Position numbers and translations under genes: made by a program
The notes under the pieces: model-generated
Databases searched by the model: none
Seen by the model: only the letters and a program-made list of their open reading frames with translations
Told to the model about the DNA's origin: nothing
In this document: positions 1 through 8,260 of the stretch, piece after piece
Layout of the letters: each line of letters begins with the position of its first letter
Position numbering within the stretch: the stretch's first letter is position 1
Source: Gelidibacter sp038243395
GTDB taxonomy: Bacteria; Bacteroidota; Bacteroidia; Flavobacteriales; Flavobacteriaceae
DNA: 33,978 bases
Assembly (NCBI GenBank): GCA_038243395.1
Contig: JBBSRC010000044.1
Location: 1 to 33,978, forward strand
Direction: 5' to 3'

Positions 1-2278
1 AGCTTTTATCTCCATCGATTACGACATACGAAAAACCAACATCCGCACGCTTATAATCACGCAGACGGTTTTGATATTGGTAAGGATCGGCATAACTTGG
101 AGAGCCTCCAGGAACGCCGGTATTGTAAACTAAGTTTAAGTATACTTTTAACGCAGGAATGTTGGGTACATAATCCTGAAACAAAACACCAAACTTCAAA
201 CGTTGATCGGTTGGTCGCGCGATAAAGCCTTGTTCTTCGATATTTTCTTCAGTTTTTAAATATCCAAAACTGAACCATGATTCGGTACCTGGGACAAATT
301 CGCCATTCAATCTTAAATCGACACCATAGGCATAGGCTTTTGCGTTATTGTTGGCGCGATATCTAATTCTCACATTTTCCAAGGTGTACGGATTAACGTC
401 CGTCATATGCTTGTAATAGGCTTCAGAAACCAATTTAAACGGCCGGTCCCACATTTTGAAACTGTATTCATTGCCCAAAACAAGATGTATTGATTTTTGA
501 GCTTTCACATCAGGTCTCATGACGCCAGAAGAATCTCTGAGTTCTCTGTAAAACGGAGGTTGGTAGTACAAACCACCAGCTACTCGAAATAGCATGTCTT
601 TATCCCAATCGGGCTTAATGGCAAATTGCGCTCTCGGACTAAAAACAGTTTGCGTTTTACTTTCTATTCCATCACCATTCACGGTCCAGTTATGAGCTCT
701 TACCCCAAAATTATAAAACACATCGTTAGTGCCCAATTCGGAACGCTTGCTCCATTGGGCATAAGCTTGAAAGCGATCAATTTGCGCATAATTGGTAGCG
801 CGTACATTTTGAAAAGCTACTAAAGGTCCTTCATAGGGTTGATAAGGTTGGTCGTTAGTGAAACCCAACTTTGGTGGATTAATAGAAAATCCCGCAGAAT
901 CGATCACTTCCCATTCTACCAAACGATCACGGATATCTTCATGCGTATATTTTACGGACCATTCAAAGTTATTATCCTCTATCTTATATTCGCCTTTGTG
1001 TTCAACGTTCATTATTAAGGCATCCAAATCGTTGCGGCCGTGGGTTAATTGGGAACCAATCCCTTCGCTGAATTCAACTTTACCTAAATTTTCATCACCA
1101 ATGTTACTATTCACTTCACCCAAACGGTATTGTGCCAAAATATCAAAATGTTCTTCTTCTGTGGTATGGAATGTGGAAGCAATTAGTCTTAAAGTCAAAT
1201 CCTCACTAGCAAAATAGTTCGCTTTAAATGCTCCAAAATAGGTGTTGTATGCATCTTTTTCTTGACCTTCATAATACACTAATAAAGCTATCGGATTGGC
1301 GATAGTTCCAAAATTAGTTTGTCTATTTCTGGGTTGAAAATTATATGTGTTGCTTGAGATGTTCCCTAGAAAATTTACATGTAATTTGTCCGTAATCTTA
1401 TAGGTTAAATAGGTTTGGACATCAGCAAAAATTGGTTTTACATTGCCTTCTGTTTCTAAGGAATTCAACACTAAACTATTGTCTCGATAACGTAATCCAA
1501 TTATGCCAGATAATTTGGAGTCTTTCGATACCGCTTCTGCGGAAATGCTACCGCCTAATAAGGAAATGTCGGCAGTCATCCCAAACTTTATCGGATTTCT
1601 ATAAGTAATATCTAAAACGGACGAAAGCTTATCGCCATACTTCGCTTGAAATCCACCTGCTGAAAAATCGACGTTTTGCACCAGATCCGTATTGACAAAA
1701 CTCAAACCTTCCTGCTGTCCCGAACGCACCAAAAAAGGTCTGTATACTTCTATGTCATTGACATAGACTAAGTTTTCGTCAAAATTACCTCCGCGTACAG
1801 AGTACTGCGTGCTCAATTCATTTGAAATATTAATTCCGGGTAAAGTTTTTAATATATTTTCGACGCCTGGTTGTGCACCTTTAATAGTACGAAGAAGGGC
1901 AGGAGCAATGGTGGTTACCCCATCTACTGATTGCCGCTGACTACTGTTAATAATTACTGTGGCAATCTGCTCAACATTTAAAGACATTACCGGATTGAAT
2001 TCTATTTCCTGTCCATTCTTCAGATTGAATTTTGCGCTGACACGTTTATAGGAAAGATGTGTAAATTCAACAGTAATATCAACAAGGGTCGGAATTTTTA
2101 ATTCGTAGAAACCATTGTCGTTGGTTGTCGTTCCTGAGTTTCCTGATTTAATGCTGACATTGGAAATGGGCAGATTGGCTTCATCCAATATTATTCCTCT
2201 TAGGGTTGCGGTCTGAGACCATCCCATAAATGGAAGCATTATAAAGGCGAAACGCAAAAGTTGAAAGGACAGTTTCAA
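1..2278 (-). CDS. TonB-dependent outer-membrane receptor, C-terminal part outside the window
   Basis: This is an outer-membrane receptor that would take up a substrate using energy from TonB; the substrate cannot be told. Reading the minus strand from a TTG at 2276-2278 gives about 759 residues; I found no stop in the stretches I translated. Residues 1-22 are a signal peptide ending GWSQ. Residues 23-105 are a carboxypeptidase-regulatory-like beta-sandwich (ATLRGIILDEANLPISNVSI). Residues 110-230 are the plug, with TLPGIN near 145 and SVRGGNFDENLVYVND near 160, and the rest is barrel. The next in-frame ATG (residue 14) would cut the signal peptide, so TTG is the preferred start. It begins 12 nt after the M23 peptidase stop, which implies one transcript. 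The TonB-box and plug assignment is firm; the start is likely. Confidence 0.9.
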   Translation of the reverse strand, partial: MKLSFQLLRFAFIMLPFMGWSQTATLRGIILDEANLPISNVSIKSGNSGTTTNDNGFYELKIPTLVDITVEFTHLSYKRVSAKFNLKNGQEIEFNPVMSLNVEQIATVIINSSQRQSVDGVTTIAPALLRTIKGAQPGVENILKTLPGINISNELSTQYSVRGGNFDENLVYVNDIEVYRPFLVRSGQQEGLSFVNTDLVQNVDFSAGGFQAKYGDKLSSVLDITYRNPIKFGMTADISLLGGSISAEAVSKDSKLSGIIGLRYRDNSLVLNSLETEGNVKPIFADVQTYLTYKITDKLHVNFLGNISSNTYNFQPRNRQTNFGTIANPIALLVYYEGQEKDAYNTYFGAFKANYFASEDLTLRLIASTFHTTEEEHFDILAQYRLGEVNSNIGDENLGKVEFSEGIGSQLTHGRNDLDALIMNVEHKGEYKIEDNNFEWSVKYTHEDIRDRLVEWEVIDSAGFSINPPKLGFTNDQPYQPYEGPLVAFQNVRATNYAQIDRFQAYAQWSKRSELGTNDVFYNFGVRAHNWTVNGDGIESKTQTVFSPRAQFAIKPDWDKDMLFRVAGGLYYQPPFYRELRDSSGVMRPDVKAQKSIHLVLGNEYSFKMWDRPFKLVSEAYYKHMTDVNPYTLENVRIRYRANNNAKAYAYGVDLRLNGEFVPGTESWFSFGYLKTEENIEEQGFIARPTDQRLKFGVLFQDYVPNIPALKVYLNLVYNTGVPGGSPSYADPYQYQNRLRDYKRADVGFSYVVIDGDKS

Positions 2279-2290
2279 ATGGCTATTTTT

Positions 2291-3976
2291 TTATTTTCTG
2301 AAAAAAGTTGCTTCAAATGTAGAACTATTTCCAACATTATCAGTTACAATGAGTTTCAATTCGTTTTTGGTATCGGTAGCGACATTATCATTAAAATCGA
2401 AAGTTAATGTATTGGTTTTATACTCATATTCCAATAAAATCCACTTCCCGTTAATGGTGGCTCTGTAATTACTGATACCAGAAAGATCATCAGTAATTTT
2501 GAATTTAAGGTATCGGAAGTTGCTCAGCCATTTCCCATCCTCAAAGTTGTTCGCTGAGATTTTTGGTCCTCGGGTATCCATAACTAAAGCATAAGTTCCC
2601 AGTGCGTTTGATGACGCTGATATTATATTGTCTTTCCTTTTAGTGTTGAGATAACTCGGATATCTTTTAGAACCAATCAATTCGGCGATATAGAGTTTGT
2701 CTTTTTCAGCATCTTTATAATTACTGACATTATATTGAATGGCTACATTTTTTTGTAGAGGGATAATATCTTTATGTAAATAAAGCGTGTCATTACTTAC
2801 TTTAAAATCTATAAAAGTATCTTCATAAAAGCTGTTGGCAGGAAAATAAACGTTGACATTTTTTTCGTTTAAATTGGTGGGCTGCTCTGAAAAAATATAA
2901 GTTTTAGCTTTGGTATCAATTACTTTAGGTGTCTTTGACATTTTTTTCCCATTAATAGGTATTGTGACCCAAGACTCGTTACCATGATAATCTTTTATTT
3001 TGATTTTATAAACAGAAGCGGTGCTATCTTCTATTTTAACAAAACCATCATTATCGAGATAATTATAAAGACTCAACAAGTTTCCTTTTTCTACAAATAA
3101 CTTTTGAACGCGACTTCTTTTGGATTTTAAGAGTTCATAATCCAAAAATCGATTGATCTGCCTCGTTTCACTAAATGAGAATCGATTAAAATCCATTTCA
3201 AGTTTTTTAGTGCCATTGTAAAAGGTTTGCAGCCCATTTATACCATTTTGGTTTACGGCCAAATCCTGTTGGTCATAACTAATCACACCAAATCCAATAG
3301 TTCCAAAGGCATTAATGCTCTCTACCGTATAATCTTTATTTTTGGTTGGGACAAGCCGTAGTTCCACCCGGCCGGTATCGCCGTTTACAAAAGAAGCTTC
3401 GTCTTTCGTATAGGCAAAAACATTAGTTACAAAAGGTGCTTTTTTATCCTTAATCTCAAATCCGAACAGTAAAGGATTGAGGACGCGCTCTTGTTGATCT
3501 CTGATCTCGAAATGTAAATGCGGTCCGCCAGAACTTCCAGTATTGCCTGAGTAAGCGATGATTTCATCAGCCTTGACTTTTATCTCATCAATAGCTGGAA
3601 TCATTTCAACTTCATAGGATTCTGACTGGTATTGTTGCGCCTTTATATATGCTTCAATAATAGGGGCATAGCTAGATAAATGACCATATACACTAGTGTA
3701 ACCATTAGGATGTGTAATATAAATTACTTTCCCGTAGCCATAATGTGACACTTTAATCCGACTCACATACCCTTCTGCTACTGTATAAACATTAAGCCCT
3801 TCCCTTTGTTGGGTTTTGATGTCCATGCCGGCATGAAAATGGTTGGTTCTAAGTTCGGCAAAGGTTCCCGAAGGGATTAATTCAATATCTAAAGGACTTC
3901 TAAAGTAATCTTTAGGATATTCTACTTGAGAAAATGCAAACGTGGTAAAAAAGAGAGATAAAAAAAAGAATTTCAT
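2291..3976 (-). CDS. M23 family (LytM-type) metallopeptidase, secreted
   Basis: This is a probable peptidoglycan endopeptidase or an envelope LytM regulator acting in the periplasm. The 561-residue protein starts with a signal peptide (about residues 1-17, ending TFAFSQ). The M23 domain lies at about 40-165. Its zinc-binding motifs are complete: H48-x3-D52 in NHFHAGMD, YGHL with H99, and GPHLHFEIR with H153 and H155, so it should be catalytically competent. The remaining roughly 390 residues are beta-rich, Ig-like sequence of unknown role, much longer than a minimal LytM protein. It is the first gene of a minus-strand pair with the TonB receptor and diverges from the zapA block. Its cell-wall substrate cannot be inferred. 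Confidence 0.9.
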   Translation of the reverse strand: MKFFFLSLFFTTFAFSQVEYPKDYFRSPLDIELIPSGTFAELRTNHFHAGMDIKTQQREGLNVYTVAEGYVSRIKVSHYGYGKVIYITHPNGYTSVYGHLSSYAPIIEAYIKAQQYQSESYEVEMIPAIDEIKVKADEIIAYSGNTGSSGGPHLHFEIRDQQERVLNPLLFGFEIKDKKAPFVTNVFAYTKDEASFVNGDTGRVELRLVPTKNKDYTVESINAFGTIGFGVISYDQQDLAVNQNGINGLQTFYNGTKKLEMDFNRFSFSETRQINRFLDYELLKSKRSRVQKLFVEKGNLLSLYNYLDNDGFVKIEDSTASVYKIKIKDYHGNESWVTIPINGKKMSKTPKVIDTKAKTYIFSEQPTNLNEKNVNVYFPANSFYEDTFIDFKVSNDTLYLHKDIIPLQKNVAIQYNVSNYKDAEKDKLYIAELIGSKRYPSYLNTKRKDNIISASSNALGTYALVMDTRGPKISANNFEDGKWLSNFRYLKFKITDDLSGISNYRATINGKWILLEYEYKTNTLTFDFNDNVATDTKNELKLIVTDNVGNSSTFEATFFRK

Positions 3977-4194
3977 AGCTAGGTTTGAGAGGCTAAAAAT
4001 ATTAAAAAAAGTTAGGAGAGCCTAAAGTTATGAGTACTTAAAGTTTGTAGTTTTAGCATAATTTAATCCACTTTAAAAACGGTAAATAGTAAGGATGTCT
4101 TACATTCTAAAATCCTGAAGGAACTTGATTTTTAAATAGTTAAGACTCTTTATCTCACTTATAGCTTTTTTTTTTAAAATTTATGATAAAACAA

Positions 4195-4225
4195 TTGTGA
4201 TTTCTGATTAGGTATGTTAACTTTG
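4195..4225 (+). promoter_or_regulatory. Bacteroidota-type promoter for the zapA block
   Basis: There is a TTG at 4195-4197, a 20-nt spacer, and TAACTTTG at 4218-4225, which matches the Bacteroidota TTG-N19/20-TAnnTTTG consensus. It lies 25 nt before the ATG at 4250, giving a leader of about 20 nt. Confidence 0.7.
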
Positions 4226-4249
4226 TTTCATCAGTATTGAATTTTGTAA

Positions 4250-4540
4250 ATGAGTAAATTTGAAGATATTGTTGATTCCTTAGAGAATAAAATCAGCAAA
4301 GTTTTACATAAACAAGAGGTTTTAAAACAAACCAATGCGAAGCTTTCTGAAGAATTAGCTGTTTATCAACAAAAAATTATTCAGCAACAAGAAGCATTAA
4401 GTTCTTGGATTGAGAAATATGAATCTCTCAAAATCGCAAATTCAATGTTGGGCAGTGATGAAAATAAACGAGAGACAAAGCTCAAGATAAATACATTAGT
4501 AAAAGATATAGATTATTGTATAGCACAATTATCTCAATAA
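4250..4540 (+). CDS. small coiled-coil protein upstream of zapA
   Basis: This is a 96-residue, soluble, almost wholly helical protein. Heptad-like spacing of hydrophobic residues and many Gln, Glu and Lys residues run through about residues 8-65 (for example IISKVLHKQEVL-like and QQKIIQQQEAL segments), with no signal peptide or membrane segment. It is the first gene after the promoter at 4195-4225, and its stop is 17 nt before the zapA start, so the two are probably co-transcribed and may act together. The size and coiled-coil character recall ZapB, the coiled-coil partner of ZapA in gammaproteobacteria, but I see no sequence motif that proves homology. Treat the division role as an inference from context. 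Confidence 0.8.
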   Translation: MSKFEDIVDSLENKISKVLHKQEVLKQTNAKLSEELAVYQQKIIQQQEALSSWIEKYESLKIANSMLGSDENKRETKLKINTLVKDIDYCIAQLSQ

Positions 4541-4557
4541 TGTAAGTATAGTATTTA

Positions 4558-4851
4558 ATGTCAGAACAGCTAAAGATTAAGCTATCCATAGCGAACAGAA
4601 TGTATCCCTTGACGATTGCACCTGATCAGGAAGAAGGATTGAGAAAAGCCGCTAAGAATATTGAATCTATGATTAGTCAGTTTGAGCAAAATTATTCAGT
4701 TAGGGACAAACAAGATGTTTTGGCCATGTGCGCCTTGCAGTTTGCCTCCCAAGTGGAACAAAAAACAATAGATAAAGACAATGTTAGTGAAGATGTAATA
4801 AACAGATTAACCGCTTTAGACGATATTCTTCATTCTCATTTAAGTTCTTAA
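4558..4851 (+). CDS. zapA: cell division protein ZapA
   Basis: ZapA binds FtsZ filaments and promotes their bundling at the division site. The 97-residue protein has the usual ZapA layout. An N-terminal globular part (KIKLSIANRMYPLTIAPDQE) is followed by EGLRKAAKNIESMI and a long helix with DVLAMCALQFASQ, which corresponds to the dimerising coiled coil. The length fits the family (about 90-110). It sits 17 nt after the small coiled-coil gene and just before the 6S-like RNA and rny. A zapA-6S RNA order is also seen in gammaproteobacteria. Confidence 0.88.
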   Translation: MSEQLKIKLSIANRMYPLTIAPDQEEGLRKAAKNIESMISQFEQNYSVRDKQDVLAMCALQFASQVEQKTIDKDNVSEDVINRLTALDDILHSHLSS

Positions 4852-4870
4852 CGTTCTTTTAAATATAATA

Positions 4871-5049
4871 GGTTACTGCCTACATTAGTTATTTTTTTTG
4901 ATAAACTCAACGTTAATTCTTTAAAAAGGGTGAGTTTAAGTTGTAAAATCGAGCTGCCTTGAGCAGATTTTTGATCAGCTTGTTAACCCTAAACTTGTTT
5001 TTAAGGGGTTTATGCAAAATTCTAAACTTATGTAGGCTTTTTTTTGACC
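4871..5049 (+). ncRNA. ssrS: 6S-like regulatory RNA (flavobacterial type)
   Basis: The zapA-rny gap holds a structured, non-coding segment. The closing stem is GCCTACAT at 4878-4885 with ATGTAGGC at 5030-5037, followed inward, after a 1x1 mismatch, by AGTT/AACT. A run of eight T follows (5038-5045). Outside this, GGTTA (4871-4875) can also pair with TGACC (5045-5049). Inside are a perfect AAACTCA/TGAGTTT hairpin and weaker AGCTG/CAGCT pairs. A long rod closed by its own ends with an open middle is the 6S RNA architecture, which holds RNA polymerase by mimicking open promoter DNA. Position after zapA supports this. The exact ends are estimates, and I found no clear promoter of its own. Confidence 0.7.
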
Positions 5050-5091
5050 AAATGGTACGTCTTTTTAAAGGATCGTGCTGTTGAAAAGACC

Positions 5092-5132
5092 CCGTTTTTA
5101 ACGGGATATTTGAATTATTTCAAATTTTTTTA
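5092..5132 (+). promoter_or_regulatory. two leader hairpins before rny, the second terminator-like
   Basis: CCCGTT (5092-5097) pairs perfectly with AACGGG (5101-5106) over a TTT loop. Then ATTTGAA (5109-5115) pairs with TTCAAAT (5120-5126) and is followed by six T (5127-5132). The second stem ends only 13 nt before the rny start codon, so it could attenuate transcription or hinder translation of rny, or mark the end of the 6S/zapA transcript. Confidence 0.5.
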
Positions 5133-5145
5133 AACTAAACTAAAC

Positions 5146-6723
5146 ATGGATACGAACACAATTTTATTAATTGTTGGTGCCGTAGTATTAGGCATAATAC
5201 TCGGTTATATTGTAGCAAAAACGCTTGAAAAGAACAATGCTTCAAAAATAATTAAGAATGCAAAGGACGAAGCAAATACGATAATCAGACAAGCTAATTC
5301 TGAAGGAGAAACTACTAAAAAGGATAAGCTATTACAGGCGAAAGAAAAATTTATTGAACTGAAATCTGAACACGAGAAAACTATTCTTTCCCGTGATAAA
5401 AAAATTGCAGAGTCTGAAAAGCGAACACGCGACAAAGAATCTCAAGTCTCCAATGAATTATCAAAAAACAAAAAATTATCCCAAGAAATAGAAGAGAAAA
5501 TCAAGGACTATGATTTTCGATTGGAGTTTTTAGAGAAAAAGAAAGAAGAAGTTGATAAAGCGCATAAAAGCAAAGTCAAACAATTGGAAGTTATTTCAGG
5601 ATTGTCTGCTGAGGATGCCAAATCACAGCTTATAGAATCCTTGAAAGACGAAGCAAAGTCTGATGCTATGGCTTACATTCAAGACACTTTGGAAGAAGCC
5701 AAGCTTACGGCACAGCAAGATGCTAAGAAAATTATTATCAATACCATTCAACGTATTGGAACGGAGGAAGCCATTGATAACTGCGTTTCTGTATTTAATA
5801 TTGAATCTGATGATGTTAAAGGCCGTATTATAGGACGTGAGGGACGAAATATTCGCGCTATAGAGGCAGCCACTGGGGTTGAGATTATTGTAGATGATAC
5901 TCCCGAAGCCATTATCTTATCGTGTTTTGATTCTGTAAGACGTGAAGTCGCACGTTTATCACTTCATAAGTTAGTTACCGATGGTAGAATCCATCCTGCT
6001 AAAATTGAAGAAGTGGTCCAAAAAACCCAGAAACAGATAGAACAGGAAATTATTGAAGTTGGTAAACGTACAGTGATCGACCTAGGAATTCATGGATTGC
6101 ATCCGGAATTGATCAAATTGGTTGGACGTATGAAATACCGTTCTTCTTATGGTCAAAACTTATTACAGCACTCCCGTGAAGTTGCTAAACTTTGTGGAGT
6201 TATGGCCGCTGAATTGGGCTTAAATGCTAAAGTGGCAAAACGTGCTGGATTGCTTCATGATATTGGAAAGGTACCAGATTCTGAGGCAGACATGGAAACG
6301 CCTCACGCTATTTTAGGAATGCAATGGGCTGAAAAATATGGCGAAAAACCGGAGGTTTGCAACGCCATTGGTGCGCATCACGATGAAATTGAAATGACCA
6401 CTTTACTAGCACCCATTGTTCAAGTATGTGACGCTATTTCTGGAGCGAGACCCGGCGCAAGACGTCAGATTTTAGATTCTTATATCCAACGTTTAAAGGA
6501 TTTGGAAGAAGTTGCTTTAGGTTTTAACGGTGTGAATAAAGCTTATGCTATTCAAGCAGGGCGTGAGTTGAGAGTATTGGTGGAAAGCGATCGTGTTTCT
6601 GATGAGCAGGCAGCCAATTTATCTTTTGAGATTTCTCAGAAAATTCAAACGGATATGACTTATCCTGGACAAGTTAAGGTTACGGTAATACGTGAAACAA
6701 GAGCTGTTAATATTGCTAAATAA
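5146..6723 (+). CDS. rny: ribonuclease Y
   Basis: RNase Y is a membrane-anchored endoribonuclease that starts mRNA decay. The 525-residue length matches the family. Residues 4-24 form one membrane helix, and about 25-180 are charged coiled coil. The KH domain follows, with GRIIGREGRNIRAIE starting at residue 226. The HD domain carries H342 (LLQHSREVAK) and the H371-D372 pair (GLLHDIGKV), so metal-binding residues are present. The ATG gives the membrane anchor directly. It lies after the 6S-like RNA, with two hairpins in its leader, and is followed by a terminator that overlaps the end of the convergent kinase gene. Confidence 0.96.
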   Translation: MDTNTILLIVGAVVLGIILGYIVAKTLEKNNASKIIKNAKDEANTIIRQANSEGETTKKDKLLQAKEKFIELKSEHEKTILSRDKKIAESEKRTRDKESQVSNELSKNKKLSQEIEEKIKDYDFRLEFLEKKKEEVDKAHKSKVKQLEVISGLSAEDAKSQLIESLKDEAKSDAMAYIQDTLEEAKLTAQQDAKKIIINTIQRIGTEEAIDNCVSVFNIESDDVKGRIIGREGRNIRAIEAATGVEIIVDDTPEAIILSCFDSVRREVARLSLHKLVTDGRIHPAKIEEVVQKTQKQIEQEIIEVGKRTVIDLGIHGLHPELIKLVGRMKYRSSYGQNLLQHSREVAKLCGVMAAELGLNAKVAKRAGLLHDIGKVPDSEADMETPHAILGMQWAEKYGEKPEVCNAIGAHHDEIEMTTLLAPIVQVCDAISGARPGARRQILDSYIQRLKDLEEVALGFNGVNKAYAIQAGRELRVLVESDRVSDEQAANLSFEISQKIQTDMTYPGQVKVTVIRETRAVNIAK

Positions 6724-6747
6724 GTAATATAAAATACTACTATTAAA

Positions 6748-6774
6748 AGTCTGGCGAATGTCAGGCTTTTTTGT
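6748..6774 (+). terminator. terminator after rny, shared with the convergent kinase gene
   Basis: AGTCTG (6748-6753) pairs with CAGGCT (6762-6767, one G-T pair), followed by a T run. The stem overlaps the stop codon of the minus-strand kinase (6761-6763). A-rich sequence on the other side lets it work in both directions. Confidence 0.65.
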
Positions 6775-7903
6775 TTTTAGCATAAATTGTAAAAGTTGTG
6801 CCGACACCAACTTCGCTGGCAACGGTAATTTCGCCACCAAAGCTTTCAATCTGATTTTTAATTAAATAGAGTCCTATGCCTTCTGCATCGCTATTATGAT
6901 GGAATGTTTTGTACAACCCAAAAATATTTCTACCAAATGTCTCTAAGTCAATTCCCATTCCATTATCGGAAATCATCAATTTAAAATCTTGTTTATCATA
7001 GGTACAATCAATAGAAATTATTGGATCTCTATTGGGATGTTTGTATTTCAGGGCATTTGATAATAGATTTAGGATTATACTTTCAAAATAAGAGTAATTG
7101 TAATAGAGAAATAATCTTTCATCAATATTATTGTGAATAATAGCATTATTCTCAATGATTGCGAGTTTCAGTACGCCTAAAATATTATTTATCTCCTTGG
7201 CAATATATATTTTTTTAATCTTAGTGGCTTTATTGTTTTGCACTTTCACGACATCTTGGAGATTAACAATCGTTTTGGTCAATGAATGGGAAAGTGTTCT
7301 TAGGTGATTTATTACTTCTTCCTTGTCATCTGGAGATTCTGCTCCATCGTAAAAATCCAATAAACTTTCAAAGTTTGCCGTATGTTGTTTTAGATTGTGA
7401 GTAACAATATGCGCAAAATTTTTAAGTTTATTATTGTGTTCCGTAACAATTACTAGAGAGTCATTAATAGTCTCCTCATGTTGTTTTTGAGTGGTAATGT
7501 CTGAATGTGTCCCTATGATTCTCTTTGGTTCATTGTTAGCATCCCTTTCAATAATACGTCCTCTATCTCGTATCCATTTATAGGTCCCATCTTCACACCT
7601 CACGCGGTGTTGATTTTCATACATTGGGGTAAAGCCATTCAAATGATTCTGAAAGTCTTTTAGATATTTACTTTTATCTTTTGGATGCACCCGATTATTC
7701 CATGCGTTTATATCGCTGCCAAACGATGGATCGGTAACTCCAATGATTTTTTTTGAACCTTCTGAAAAGTAAACACGCTTTAAAACAGCATCATATTCCC
7801 ACATGCCAATATCTGAATACTCTAAGGCCAACTGCCATTTGACCTCATCCATAAATTTGGAATTTGAACAAGGATTTTCTAATTCTGAATTTGATGAAGT
7901 CAT
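6761..7903 (-). CDS. PAS-domain sensor histidine kinase, soluble (copy 1)
   Basis: This is a cytoplasmic two-component kinase of 380 residues without signal peptide or membrane helix. A PAS fold of the PAS_3 type spans about 24-140 (DIGMWEYD, then EDGTYKWIRDRGRI and IIGTHSDIT). The dimerisation helix has HIVTHNLKQH, where H169 in THNLK stands where classical kinases have SHELR and is the likely phospho-acceptor. The ATPase domain has an N-box (NLLSNALKY, N283), G1 (DNGMGI, 313-318) and G2 (EGIGLYL, 341-347). No response regulator or receiver domain is encoded nearby, so its partner is elsewhere. It is a tandem paralogue of the gene at 8261-9418. The PAS ligand is unknown. Confidence 0.88.
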   Translation of the reverse strand: MTSSNSELENPCSNSKFMDEVKWQLALEYSDIGMWEYDAVLKRVYFSEGSKKIIGVTDPSFGSDINAWNNRVHPKDKSKYLKDFQNHLNGFTPMYENQHRVRCEDGTYKWIRDRGRIIERDANNEPKRIIGTHSDITTQKQHEETINDSLVIVTEHNNKLKNFAHIVTHNLKQHTANFESLLDFYDGAESPDDKEEVINHLRTLSHSLTKTIVNLQDVVKVQNNKATKIKKIYIAKEINNILGVLKLAIIENNAIIHNNIDERLFLYYNYSYFESIILNLLSNALKYKHPNRDPIISIDCTYDKQDFKLMISDNGMGIDLETFGRNIFGLYKTFHHNSDAEGIGLYLIKNQIESFGGEITVASEVGVGTTFTIYAKNKKA

Positions 7904-8260
7904 AGTTTTACTTTAAATATGGAACAAGCTGCACTAACTAAACTTGGTCCAATTTAATTAGTATTTTAAATGCTACTAAAAACTTGCTCTAAGGGGAATT
8001 CTTTGGAAGTTAAGATAATTTTTATAAATTTAAAAATTAATTTACAGAATCAAGAAATCTTTAGGGCTCAGGCGCAAGCCATTGTGATTTTAAAACACTT
8101 TTTAAAGTTGGGATTAACCAGTAATTATTGACTGTATGGAAAGGTAAATATTAGAAATCCGCATGCGATATAGTCTCCAGGTTTTATAGACTGGTTAGCG
8201 TGGAAGTTGTTTTGAAAATTAGTGTGTTTAATTGCTTTGAGAGGTAGAAGAATAAGCAAT
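7904..8260. other. 357-bp spacer between the twin kinase genes
   Basis: I see no coding sequence, RNA gene or repeat here. The downstream kinase at 6761-7903 probably has its own promoter in this gap, but I found no convincing TAnnTTTG element on the minus strand. Confidence 0.5.

Noticed and set aside
626..1217. Two plus-strand open frames (65 and 119 residues)
   Set aside because: They lie antisense inside the TonB receptor, whose minus-strand frame is long, open and full of family motifs.
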